Positions 4,647-11,706 of a DNA stretch of 20,096 nt are shown here, in pieces. Both the position numbers and the translations under genes were made by a program. The notes beneath the pieces are model-generated. The model searched no databases, was not told the DNA's origin, and worked only from the letters and a program-made list of their open reading frames with translations. Source of the DNA: a virus; IMG/VR virus record IMGVR_UViG_3300043427_000396, positions 1 to 20,096 of that record; one strand, given 5' to 3'. The number at the start of each line of letters is the position of its first letter. Within the stretch, counting starts at the first letter, position 1.

Positions 4647-5394
4647 ACAAACACTAGAAGAAAGACCTCTGAGTTTTAGCTCTATCAAAGAATTTGCTAA
4701 GTCTCCTAGACACTACCTTGACTACATATCAAAAGATAGGACACCACCTACTGATGCTATGAAGCTAGGGTCTATGGTACACTGCATGATTCTAACGCCT
4801 AAGTTATTCAATGAACAGTTTGCTGTTGCTCCTGATATTAACAAGAGAACTAATGCAGGCAAGGAAGAGTGGATTCAATTCGCTAACCTACATGCAGGTA
4901 AGACTATCGTAAATAACGAAGATTACGAACATGCTAGAAAGCTGGTAGATGGAGTTCTATGTAACGACTTGATATACGACACAGTTATGTCCTGCACAGA
5001 CTTTGAGAAAGAGTGGCGTGCAGAAGTAGACGGCCTACCATATAGAGGATTCTTTGATGGTGAGTCAGATGACTACATACTTGAAGTCAAGACAATAGCT
5101 GATGGACATCCTAAAGCTGTTATGAGTGACTTTATTAAACGTAAGTATCACATGCAGGCAGGCATCTACAATCAAGTATCAGGAAAGAAAGTTCTATATC
5201 TAATTGTAGAGACATCTTCTCCATATCTTTCCTATCTAGCATATGCTGATACAAGATATGTAGACTTAGGAAAGAAGGATGTATCAGAACTAAACAACAG
5301 ATTCCATAAGTGTCTTGAAAGCGGTGACTTCACAGGAGGATACGATTACAATAATGTAATTACAATAGACCTACCTTGGTCTGTGGAAAAGTAA
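4633..5394 (+). CDS. RecE/exonuclease VIII-like PD-(D/E)XK nuclease
   Basis: The 253-aa protein is a predicted 5'-3' double-strand DNA exonuclease related to the C-terminal domain of RecE. Motifs appear in order: GSMVH (46-50, the conserved His motif), FFDGE with Asp142, LEVKTI with Glu151 and Lys153 (the D...E-x-K core), and QAGIY (175-179). These are the metal-binding and catalytic residues of the family. It would resect DNA ends to give 3' single strands for the ERF protein at 1320-1871. The gene lies downstream of the thermonuclease and its small partner. The stop is followed within 5 nt by a promoter for the next gene. Confidence 0.85.
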   Translation: MIITRQTLEERPLSFSSIKEFAKSPRHYLDYISKDRTPPTDAMKLGSMVHCMILTPKLFNEQFAVAPDINKRTNAGKEEWIQFANLHAGKTIVNNEDYEHARKLVDGVLCNDLIYDTVMSCTDFEKEWRAEVDGLPYRGFFDGESDDYILEVKTIADGHPKAVMSDFIKRKYHMQAGIYNQVSGKKVLYLIVETSSPYLSYLAYADTRYVDLGKKDVSELNNRFHKCLESGDFTGGYDYNNVITIDLPWSVEK

Positions 5395-5395
5395 T

Positions 5396-5426
5396 TTTGC
5401 TGATAAACAAATCTTTTGTAGATTTG
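5396..5426 (+). promoter_or_regulatory. Bacteroidota promoter, probably giving a leaderless mRNA
   Basis: TTTG (5396-5399), a 19-nt spacer and TAGATTTG (5419-5426) match the consensus exactly. The ATG of the next gene lies at 5432, only 5 nt after the -7 box, where transcription should begin. The mRNA is thus predicted to be leaderless or nearly so. Confidence 0.75.
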
Positions 5427-5431
5427 CATAG

Positions 5432-5794
5432 ATGTCAAGATACGATTATATATATATCCATCATAAGCACTTTAACATAGGTGGTATGACTGAGGATGAT
5501 ATCCTAGACCTTATTGGACTTGAGTTTCAGACCAAGGACATGGATAGGGAGTATCTTACATTTATCATTGACGAAGATGGAGAGTTATTTTTTGATGACT
5601 ACCACTACGAATTAGTAGACTCAGATGGTGGACTATTCAGCAAAATACTACAGGTTGTAGAAGACGGACGTAAGCCATCAAAATTTACAGGTATTGTAAT
5701 ATTTTATGGTAAACCATACGAGAGTATGTATACATTTCAATGTAAGATTGTAAACGGTAAGCTGAAATACATCAAGCTGATATCAATAATATAA
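5432..5794 (+). CDS. Hypothetical protein, 120 aa
   Basis: I do not recognise this protein. It starts with a strand and histidine-rich turn (YDYIYIHHKHF), followed by an acidic helix (TEDDILDLIG) and beta-rich segments such as YLTFIIDEDGELFFDDYHY. The C-terminus again looks like beta strands. It is predicted to be soluble. The ATG coincides with the expected transcription start of the promoter at 5396-5426, so it is probably made from a leaderless mRNA. It is the first gene of a short unit that includes the next gene (1 nt away) and ends at the terminator at 6082-6112. Confidence 0.65.
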   Translation: MSRYDYIYIHHKHFNIGGMTEDDILDLIGLEFQTKDMDREYLTFIIDEDGELFFDDYHYELVDSDGGLFSKILQVVEDGRKPSKFTGIVIFYGKPYESMYTFQCKIVNGKLKYIKLISII

Positions 5795-5795
5795 C

Positions 5796-6065
5796 ATGAG
5801 CAGGGGAATAACCAAATCAAAACTGAAACAGAAGCACCCTAGACTCGCAGAAGTCTTGGACTCGATAGAGGCAACCAATAAGAAGAAGCACTATTGGTTC
5901 TTTGCCAACTACGATGGTAAGTACACCACACCTACAGGTGGGCCTAGAACAGTTTCTCTAGGTGCAATCATAGATGTAATTAACGAATATGGCATGGACG
6001 TAGAAATTAACGTAGTGCCAGACCCTACTAAGAAGAGGCTCTGGGAGCCCCTAGTCAAACCATAA
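5796..6065 (+). CDS. Hypothetical basic protein, 89 aa
   Basis: This is an unknown basic protein. The N-terminus is Lys/Arg-rich (SRGITKSKLKQKHPRLAEVL) and could touch nucleic acid. The middle has an aromatic YWFFANYDG segment, and the rest has a helix (SLGAIIDVINEYG) and a strand (DVEINVVPDP). It starts 1 nt after the upstream stop, so co-translation is likely. It is the last gene before an intrinsic terminator. Confidence 0.6.
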   Translation: MSRGITKSKLKQKHPRLAEVLDSIEATNKKKHYWFFANYDGKYTTPTGGPRTVSLGAIIDVINEYGMDVEINVVPDPTKKRLWEPLVKP

Positions 6066-6081
6066 GTTTCATAAGCAATAC

Positions 6082-6112
6082 GCCCGGCTTGTCTAGGCTG
6101 GGCTTTATTTTG
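6082..6112 (+). terminator. Intrinsic terminator
   Basis: GCCCGGC (6082-6088) pairs with GCTGGGC (6097-6103) with one G-U pair, around an 8-nt loop, and is followed by TTTATTTTG. It closes the two-gene unit 5432-6065 ahead of the replication genes. Confidence 0.85.
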
Positions 6113-6134
6113 TAATCAATTAAAACCAATAAAT

Positions 6135-6389
6135 ATGAGCGAAGCAAAAAGAAAATCAGAGTTTGGCATTTGGAAGAAAAATGTCAGAATGAAAGATGGT
6201 ACATCATCTGAAGTATTAAGTTTTTCAGTTAATGGAGTACGCTACACTGCATGGCCTAATAAGTACAAGAGTAGTGGCAAGTCTCCTGACTTTAACGTGT
6301 ACATCGATACATATGTAAAGCCAGAGTCTAATGAACAACCTGCTGTTTCTAACAACACTACAGCTAAGGTTGAAGACCTCCCATTCTAA
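6135..6389 (+). CDS. Small protein with SSB-like C-terminal tail
   Basis: An 84-aa protein just upstream of the primase-helicase. The N-terminal part (residues 8-58) is basic with beta-strand character and several aromatics (GIWKKNVRMK, SFSVNGVRYTAWPNKY, FNVYID). A low-complexity linker follows, and the last residues are VEDLPF. This acidic end with a terminal Pro-Phe resembles the tip by which bacterial SSB recruits replication and repair proteins (DDIPF in E. coli). A single-strand DNA binding or replisome-adaptor role is therefore inferred. A canonical OB fold cannot be confirmed by eye. The start ATG follows an A-rich leader after the terminator at 6082-6112. Confidence 0.6.
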   Translation: MSEAKRKSEFGIWKKNVRMKDGTSSEVLSFSVNGVRYTAWPNKYKSSGKSPDFNVYIDTYVKPESNEQPAVSNNTTAKVEDLPF

Positions 6390-6409
6390 ATTGAAAACTT
6401 ATATTGCTT

Positions 6410-8215
6410 ATGGTTACTATGTTTCAGGACATCCAGTCCATCACAAACCCCTACGTCGTAAATCTAGAAACTGTATTGGAGGCTATCAAGTCCGGTAAGT
6501 ATAAGGACAGGATAGAAGAGATACGTTCAGGTATAGATGACGACAGAAGGAGAAAGTTGAAATCAAAGCTACCATGCGTATTATTCTGTGGAGAATTTAC
6601 AAATGGAGTTGAGAAAGATAAGGATGGTATAAAGTATATATCATTCAGAGACGATAGGTCTCTAAAGAAACACAGTGGCTTCGTACCCATAGACATAGAT
6701 AAGCTAGATAACATAGATGCTAGAAGGGAGGAACTAAAAAGCCTCCCATTCATCTATGCTTTATGGAGGTCATCTTCTGGTCAAGGTCTACACGGATTAG
6801 TAAAGATTGCAGACCCAAACAAACACTCACAGCACTATCGAGCTCTTTCTAATCACATTCATGATTTAGATAAGACAGCACAAAACCCTTCAAGGGTTCT
6901 ATATGTATCTTACGACCCAGATATATATATAAACGATAAGTGTGATACGTTCTATGACATAGAAACAGAGCAGAAAGCAGCTGTTGTGTATGGCAAGGGT
7001 GATGGAAGCACTGACTATAGAAAGGTAGACATTGCTTGTAGGATGATACGCAATGCTCCTGATGGAGAGAAGCATAACACTCTATTAAGAGCAGCTAACC
7101 TTCTAGGTGGATTTGTAGCTACTGAAACTGTTGAGTACGATGTAGCAGAGTATTCTCTGAGACACGAGATTAGCAGGAGAAACGTAGACAACATAAACCT
7201 AGCATACTCTACAATTAAAGATGGATTGAAGCATGGGATGACTATGCCAATATCTAATATTGAATTAGAATATAAGGCTGCTATTGATGACCTAGGACTT
7301 ATGGAAGAGGAGCTAAACTTCCTCACAAATAACAAGGCTGATGAAGAGTATATACACAATTTCAGACTTGGATTAATACCTCAAGGTCTTCCATTAGGTC
7401 ACTATGCACTAGATGAACACGTGCTCTTAAAAGAGGGTGAGTTCTATGCAATACTTGGACACTCACACATTGGTAAGTCTACACTTACATTGTGGTTCTT
7501 GTTCTTGGCAGCACTAAGGTATAACTGGAACTTCATGGTATACTGTGGAGAGAACAGTTCAGCATCTGTTAAGATTAAGCTTATGCAGTTTCTTGTAGGC
7601 AAGAGGATACAGAAGTTTACAGAGTACGAGCAGAAGCTCTCACTCAAGTTTGTAGACGACCACTTCTTCCTGCTATCAAGCAATGAGCTGTACAGCTACA
7701 AGGATATTCTAAACCATGCCGTAAAGTTGATGGAGTATAAGTCGCTGAAAGGAATATTTATAGACCCATATAATTCACTTAAGATGGAGTTAGTTGGTAA
7801 TGCTAGTAAATATACCTACGACTATGAGGCATACAGTGCCATGCTTACATTTACTAAGAAGTACAACACTTCGCTATTTCTTTCTGTTCACACTACTACA
7901 GCTGCACAGAGAGAGAAGGATGGTCAAGGTAACCAAGTAATGCCACATGCAACAGATGCTGAAGGTGGTAGTGCACTGTACAACAGGTGTGACAACTTCA
8001 TAACCATACACAGGAAGATTAAAGATAACAATGAGTTCATGTATACTCAAGTATCTGTTGATAAGATTAGGAATGATGACACTGGTGGTAGGCCTACACA
8101 TAGAGCAGAGCCTGTAATACTTAGAATGGTAGACAAGGTAGAATTTGTAAATGAAGATGGCACACAGCCATTTAATAGAGAAAGAGAACTTTTAATTCAC
8201 GGATATAAGGTATGA
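6410..8215 (+). CDS. Fused primase-helicase (BT4734-like AEP + RecA helicase)
   Basis: Predicted replicative enzyme that makes primers and unwinds the phage genome. Residues about 50-185 resemble the BT4734-like domain of Bacteroidota, an archaeo-eukaryotic primase relative. PIDIDK carries the metal-binding Asp95 and Asp97, and SSSGQGLH (121-128) matches the second AEP motif ending in His. After a helical middle region, residues about 320-600 form a RecA-type helicase domain with Walker A GHSHIGKST (350-358), Walker B LKGIFIDP with Asp452, and a sensor-like LFLSVHTTT (489-497). The frame is open from a TTG at 6404. I prefer ATG 6410; ATG 6419 is also possible. The stop overlaps the next start as ATGA. 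No separate primase or helicase gene is seen in the window. Confidence 0.85.
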   Translation: MVTMFQDIQSITNPYVVNLETVLEAIKSGKYKDRIEEIRSGIDDDRRRKLKSKLPCVLFCGEFTNGVEKDKDGIKYISFRDDRSLKKHSGFVPIDIDKLDNIDARREELKSLPFIYALWRSSSGQGLHGLVKIADPNKHSQHYRALSNHIHDLDKTAQNPSRVLYVSYDPDIYINDKCDTFYDIETEQKAAVVYGKGDGSTDYRKVDIACRMIRNAPDGEKHNTLLRAANLLGGFVATETVEYDVAEYSLRHEISRRNVDNINLAYSTIKDGLKHGMTMPISNIELEYKAAIDDLGLMEEELNFLTNNKADEEYIHNFRLGLIPQGLPLGHYALDEHVLLKEGEFYAILGHSHIGKSTLTLWFLFLAALRYNWNFMVYCGENSSASVKIKLMQFLVGKRIQKFTEYEQKLSLKFVDDHFFLLSSNELYSYKDILNHAVKLMEYKSLKGIFIDPYNSLKMELVGNASKYTYDYEAYSAMLTFTKKYNTSLFLSVHTTTAAQREKDGQGNQVMPHATDAEGGSALYNRCDNFITIHRKIKDNNEFMYTQVSVDKIRNDDTGGRPTHRAEPVILRMVDKVEFVNEDGTQPFNRERELLIHGYKV

Positions 8216-8466
8216 AGGGATACGATTTTATTTTAGAGGACAGAGTGCCTGTCATTGTATATGATACTACAATAGAGAGTCTAGATGAGAGAAAGAAGAA
8301 AGCTAAGAACTATGAATCTATAAAGAAAGCATGTCAGGTTCTTGGCGTAGGTCACAACGCAATAAAAGGTGCTATAAAGAACAGGAGGAGAATATTCTCA
8401 CCAAACTTAAAAAAAGAAGTAGCAGTTCGTTATGAAACAGGTAGGAAGCTTTCAAAAGAACTTTGA
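8212..8466 (+). CDS. Small basic protein, possible HTH DNA-binding
   Basis: An 84-aa basic protein, translationally coupled to the primase-helicase by an ATGA overlap. After a short N-terminal beta region comes a helical block (YESIKKACQVLGVGHNAIKG) with the helix-turn-helix look of a homeodomain-like or NUMOD-type motif, followed by basic NRRR. It may bind DNA as a small regulator or helicase accessory. The family is not identified. It overlaps the next gene by 35 nt. Confidence 0.6.
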   Translation: MKGYDFILEDRVPVIVYDTTIESLDERKKKAKNYESIKKACQVLGVGHNAIKGAIKNRRRIFSPNLKKEVAVRYETGRKLSKEL

Positions 8467-8803
8467 CCTAGACCTTGAGTATGGAGAGGCAGGAGAATCT
8501 ATGCTGTTATCTATACTAAATGGTGCTAAAAAGGTTGAGGTAAAGACAGATAGGATGGCCCACACTACGGGAAATATAGCTGTTGAATTCAGATGTAATG
8601 GTAGGCTGAGTGGCATATCTACTACAGAGGCAGACTATTGGGCTTTTGTTCTAAGAGGGGGTACAATTGTAATACTCATAGAAACAGATAGACTAAAGAA
8701 AATAGCTAGGCGTAACTACCGTCTTGGTAATGTTATTTGTGGAGGTGATGGCAATAATTCAGAAATGGTACTTATAAAAATCAATCAATTATTCTTTAAT
8801 TAA
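8432..8803 (+). CDS. PD-(D/E)XK endonuclease, resolvase-like
   Basis: The 123-aa protein has the core of the PD-(D/E)XK nuclease fold. The first helix has GEAGES (18-23), then comes KVEVKTD (34-40) with Glu36-x-Lys38, a strand with GNIAVEF (47-53), and STTEADYWAFVL (63-74). The spacing is like small phage endonucleases and Holliday-junction resolvases that process branched replication intermediates. The classical first Asp is not obvious; Glu19 or Glu22 may help bind metal. The start lies inside the previous gene by 35 nt, which fits the packed operon. The specific substrate is inferred only from family and context. Confidence 0.7.
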   Translation: MKQVGSFQKNFDLDLEYGEAGESMLLSILNGAKKVEVKTDRMAHTTGNIAVEFRCNGRLSGISTTEADYWAFVLRGGTIVILIETDRLKKIARRNYRLGNVICGGDGNNSEMVLIKINQLFFN

Positions 8804-8812
8804 AAACAACAC

Positions 8813-9211
8813 ATGAAAGAAGTATTTAAGGACGCAGCACTACAGTCTGCATTTGAAAGAGCCGTAACAAGTTATGAAAGCTTTAGGTCTGTTGTTGCAA
8901 AACAGGTAGACTGTGCTAATCCAAGCGAGATTGTTGCTCACATGACAGAGCTTACAGGAGTCATGGCTATAGGGGCAACATGCAAAGCACAGTTCCAGTT
9001 TCTTACAGAGAAGCTATCTTTTCAGAAGATGATGAACCTAAATAACGATGATATGTCTGCTACAGAGAAGAAGGTTATTATAGCCTATGAGATTGGAGAT
9101 TGTTCGTTCTATAACAACCTTTGTGAGTACCTTATTAAAGAAGCTCACTACAAGCATGACCTTTTAAGAAGCGCAATATCCTATTGTAAATCTGAAATCA
9201 ATATGATATGA
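8813..9211 (+). CDS. Hypothetical helical protein, 132 aa
   Basis: This is an unknown, mostly alpha-helical protein. It begins with an amphipathic helix (KDAALQSAFERAVTSYESF) and contains six Cys residues spread without a metal-binding spacing. No catalytic motif is visible. The ATG follows an A-rich leader (TTAAAAACAACAC). The stop overlaps the next gene as ATGA. Its place between a resolvase-like nuclease and conserved small early genes suggests a role in DNA metabolism, but this is context only. Confidence 0.6.
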   Translation: MKEVFKDAALQSAFERAVTSYESFRSVVAKQVDCANPSEIVAHMTELTGVMAIGATCKAQFQFLTEKLSFQKMMNLNNDDMSATEKKVIIAYEIGDCSFYNNLCEYLIKEAHYKHDLLRSAISYCKSEINMI

Positions 9212-9450
9212 TTACAAGAGAAGACATAGCTATGTATAATCCAGATGCCATCATGTGGGATGGACTAGATGAAGCTATAATAGGCATGACTACAAACGGT
9301 CACGTAGTATACGACATCTCTAAGATTCATGAGTTATTGATGGCTAATAGCGAAATGACACTAGATGAAGCTATCGATTACGCAGAGTATAATATACTTT
9401 GTGCTCACGTAGGAGAATTCACACCAGTTCATATGACAACATTAAAATAA
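9208..9450 (+). CDS. Conserved small acidic phage protein, 80 aa
   Basis: The layout matches a small acidic protein found in many phages of different hosts, whose function is unknown to me. It has an N-terminal segment with NPDAIMWDGLDEAIIGM, a strand with HVVYDISKIHELLM, and a helix followed by the end YNILCAHVGEFTPVHM. The aspartates and the C-terminal VGEFTPV stretch are characteristic. It starts at an ATGA overlap with the preceding gene and is followed by a 5-nt gap to the next start. Confidence 0.7.
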   Translation: MITREDIAMYNPDAIMWDGLDEAIIGMTTNGHVVYDISKIHELLMANSEMTLDEAIDYAEYNILCAHVGEFTPVHMTTLK

Positions 9451-9455
9451 ATAAT

Positions 9456-9671
9456 ATGGCAAAGTATCAAGGAGAAAATTACGGAACAGTTATTACTATA
9501 GAGTTAGACAACGAACACACAGCAGAAGAGGCTGTTAGGGCTTTTGGTTCTATCATGAAAGCATTAGAATTTCACAATATGTCTATAGTAAATGCAATGT
9601 ACAGATACGCAGACGAAAACACACCTGCTGAACCGGGTAAAATAAGCTTCGACTTTGAAGAGGATAACTAA
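9456..9671 (+). CDS. Hypothetical acidic protein, 71 aa
   Basis: The frame is open from 9399, but the upstream part overlaps the previous gene. ATG 9456, preceded by the leader AAAATAAATAAT, is the likely start. The product is acidic with a strand (GTVITIELDN), a helix (AEEAVRAFGSIMKALEFH) and an acidic tail ending SFDFEEDN. The function is unknown. The last 17 nt overlap the start of the nuclease gene that follows. Confidence 0.6.
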   Translation: MAKYQGENYGTVITIELDNEHTAEEAVRAFGSIMKALEFHNMSIVNAMYRYADENTPAEPGKISFDFEEDN

Positions 9672-10020
9672 ACAGTATAAGTACGGAGAAAAGTTTGATT
9701 CAAAGCTTGAGTTATACTTTTATGAACTCCTTAAGAAGGAGAAGATAAAGTTTGACTTTCAAGTGACATATACCTTGCACCCATCATTCAAGTACAACAA
9801 AGCCACGGTTAGGGCAATGACCCTGACTGTGGACTTTGATTTTACAAAGCATGGTAAGAATATTATAGTAGATACAAAAGGATTTCAGAGAGCAGACAAT
9901 AAGCTAAAGTGGAAGCTAATCAAATATGTACTTTATCAGTCAGGTAAGACACCTGAGATACATTTCCCTAAAAATCAGAAAGAGTGTGGAGAAGTTTTAC
10001 AAATAATAAAAAAGTTGTAA
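9655..10020 (+). CDS. DUF1064-like PD-(D/E)XK nuclease, TTG start
   Basis: The 121-aa basic protein resembles the DUF1064 group of small phage nucleases (PD-(D/E)XK superfamily), proposed to resolve or trim branched DNA. Visible signs are KFDSKLELYFYELLK (13-27) with Glu19, the strand TLTVDFDF (56-63) with Asp60 and Asp62, and IIVDTKGF (70-77) with Asp73-x-Lys75, the metal-binding core. There is no in-frame ATG before the first motif. The only workable start I see is TTG at 9655, inside the end of the previous gene. This is the second short PD-(D/E)XK protein of the region; it probably has a different substrate from the 8432-8803 product. Confidence 0.75.
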   Translation: MKRITKQYKYGEKFDSKLELYFYELLKKEKIKFDFQVTYTLHPSFKYNKATVRAMTLTVDFDFTKHGKNIIVDTKGFQRADNKLKWKLIKYVLYQSGKTPEIHFPKNQKECGEVLQIIKKL

Positions 10021-10046
10021 TTTAGCAAACATCCAACACAACCAAT

Positions 10047-11078
10047 ATGCCTAAAAAGTTCAGACCTAGAATCACTGAAGATGAATTTAACATGCTTCTT
10101 CAGATAAGAAACAGACACACAGCACTAGAACAAGAATGTAAAGAAAAAGGTATACCTGTTGAAGATGTAAAGCACTACTGGTATAAAGGAGAGAACTTCT
10201 CCATCAACGTAAAGAATCCAATAGTATCCTACACAGATGTCAAAGACATGATTGTAGAGGAGATGAAGACATACGCTCCTAAGTATCCTGCCGTAAAGAG
10301 AGAGAAACATAAGTCTCCGCACTTATTAGTTATAGACCCTGCCGATATTCACATAGGTAAACTTGCCGTAAAGTCAGAAACTGGTGAAGATTATAATCCT
10401 GCCATAGCTATTACAAGAGTATCTACAGCTGTTAAGGATATACTTACAAAGTCTCAAGGCTTTAATGTAGACAAGATTATGTACATCATAGGTAACGATA
10501 TCTTACATACAGATACGCCTAGACGTACAACTACAAGCGGTACTCCACAGGATACTGAAGGCATGTGGCACGAGAACTTCTTGACTGCCAAGTGGTTACA
10601 TGTATCTGTTATTGAAATGCTTATGCAGGTAGCCGATGTATACGTACAATACGACCCATCTAACCACGATTATACATCAGGATTCTTTCTAGCAGATACC
10701 ATAAGTTCTTGGTTCTCGAACAGCAAACAAGTGACCTTCAATGTGTCTATAGCACACAGAAAGTACTTCAGATACCATAATAACCTTATAGGAACTACTC
10801 ACGGAGATGGAGCTAAGGAAACAGATTTAGCCCTACTAATGGCTCACGAGACTGGGGCAGATTGGTCTCAATGCAAGCATAAATACTTCTATACGCACCA
10901 CATACACCACAAGAAATCAAAGGATTATATGGGTGTTACTGTTGAGTCTATGAGAAGTCCATCAGGAACAGATGGGTGGCATTCACGAAATGGCTACCAG
11001 CATAGTCCAAAAGGTGTGGACGCCTTTATACACCACCCAGAACAGGGTCAGATAGCTAGGATATCACATATCTTCTGA
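10047..11078 (+). CDS. Calcineurin-like metallophosphoesterase
   Basis: The 343-aa protein has the five metal-binding blocks of the calcineurin-like phosphoesterase fold: DIH (100-102), GND (149-151), SNHD (205-208), THGDG (251-255) and HHIHH (284-288). The family includes Mre11/SbcD-type DNA nucleases, cyclic nucleotide phosphodiesterases and phosphatases. In this DNA-metabolism operon a nuclease or repair role is the best guess. About 90 residues precede the domain, basic at the start and with no assigned motif. The ATG follows a 26-nt gap. It is the last large rightward gene; leftward genes begin 30 nt later. Confidence 0.85.
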   Translation: MPKKFRPRITEDEFNMLLQIRNRHTALEQECKEKGIPVEDVKHYWYKGENFSINVKNPIVSYTDVKDMIVEEMKTYAPKYPAVKREKHKSPHLLVIDPADIHIGKLAVKSETGEDYNPAIAITRVSTAVKDILTKSQGFNVDKIMYIIGNDILHTDTPRRTTTSGTPQDTEGMWHENFLTAKWLHVSVIEMLMQVADVYVQYDPSNHDYTSGFFLADTISSWFSNSKQVTFNVSIAHRKYFRYHNNLIGTTHGDGAKETDLALLMAHETGADWSQCKHKYFYTHHIHHKKSKDYMGVTVESMRSPSGTDGWHSRNGYQHSPKGVDAFIHHPEQGQIARISHIF

Positions 11079-11093
11079 TTGTAAACAAAAAAG

Positions 11094-11125
11094 TTTGCAG
11101 AACTTGTCTAGTTAATGTTAATTTG
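11094..11125 (+). promoter_or_regulatory. Probable rightward promoter at convergence zone
   Basis: TTTG (11094-11097), a 20-nt spacer and TTAATTTG (11118-11125) match the consensus except for one base in the -7 box. Transcription would start near 11131 and run antisense through the leftward gene at 11108-11293, then into the small rightward ORF at 11311. Confidence 0.5.
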
Positions 11126-11293
11126 CATTAGCAAGAATGGGTCATTGTCATACGCAATGATTCCGTCATCACAAGAAATATAGTCGATATTGAAGTTCTG
11201 GATTTCATTCAGAACCGTCTCTGTCTCCTTTAGTGAACAAACATAAAGGAGCATATCTGACTTATTTTCTATTGGACGAACTAGATAAATCAT
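11108..11293 (-). CDS. Hypothetical protein, 61 aa
   Basis: This is a leftward ORF of unknown function. The frame opens with TTG at 11299, but ATG 11293 is preferred because a -7 promoter box ends only 3 nt before it. The product starts with a strand (IYLVRPIENK), has a central helix (SLKETETVLNEIQNF) and an acidic segment (CDDGIIAYDNDP); it looks like a small globular protein. It lies at the meeting point of the rightward and leftward gene sets and is crossed by a candidate promoter on the other strand, so antisense control is possible. Confidence 0.55.
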   Translation of the reverse strand: MIYLVRPIENKSDMLLYVCSLKETETVLNEIQNFNIDYISCDDGIIAYDNDPFLLMQININ

Positions 11294-11296
11294 GAC

Positions 11297-11304
11297 CAAA
11301 TATA
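11297..11304 (-). promoter_or_regulatory. -7 box directly before a leftward ATG
   Basis: On the minus strand TATATTTG is followed by GTC and then ATG at 11293. The -33 region is only T-rich (TTTAG), not a clear TTTG. If active, transcription would start at or just after the start codon, giving a leaderless mRNA. Confidence 0.45.
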
Positions 11305-11310
11305 TACATT

Positions 11311-11427
11311 ATGGAAGAGACTAAAAAAGACCAACTCATTAAGGAGTTGATGGAAAAGAAAAAAAAACTAGAAAAGATTCAAGATGAAATTGCAAAGCAA
11401 CTTAGAAAACTTATATATGCTAGATAA
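11311..11427 (+). CDS. Small charged coiled-coil ORF, 38 aa
   Basis: A rightward ORF in a gap of the leftward gene set. It encodes a highly charged helix with heptad-like Leu/Ile spacing (KELMEKKKKLEKIQDEIAKQ), so a short coiled coil is likely. The ATG follows an AT-rich leader. It could be expressed from the promoter at 11094-11125. Both its length and its orientation make it uncertain. Confidence 0.4.
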   Translation: MEETKKDQLIKELMEKKKKLEKIQDEIAKQLRKLIYAR

Positions 11428-11433
11428 CTATCA

Positions 11434-11706
11434 TCAAGCTTTAGAAGAGCCTGACTTTCCGTTTCTTGAACGGTTTATTCTTGCGAGCTCAAGCTTTAAC
11501 TTGCCTGATTTTTTATGACTCATATCCATACCATCACCATTACCATACGTACCAGCTTCTCTGTTGGCTTTATTAAGCTGTGCTCTATACCTCTTACGCT
11601 CTCTAGTTTGATGGTACTTCTTATCGTACGCTCTCTTTCTTTCTATTGAAGACTTACTCCATCCTTCGTAGCTAGGATGTTCTCCTGCTTTATTATTTTT
11701 TGCCAT
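11434..11706 (-). CDS. Basic HNH-like protein, 90 aa
   Basis: A very basic protein with a helix of RKRAYDKKYHQTRERKRY type (residues 23-40), then YGNGDGMDMSHKKSGKLKLE (54-73) and a basic tail ending SRNGKSGSSKA. The GDGMDMSHKKSGK segment resembles the core of phage HNH-type proteins (D-x-S/D-H followed by a G/N turn). The final His/Asn of an active HNH motif is not clear, so it may be a degenerate HNH protein or a DNA-binding or virion-associated basic protein. It overlaps the upstream membrane protein by 14 nt and is the last gene of the lysis-region operon. Confidence 0.6.
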   Translation of the reverse strand: MAKNNKAGEHPSYEGWSKSSIERKRAYDKKYHQTRERKRYRAQLNKANREAGTYGNGDGMDMSHKKSGKLKLELARINRSRNGKSGSSKA

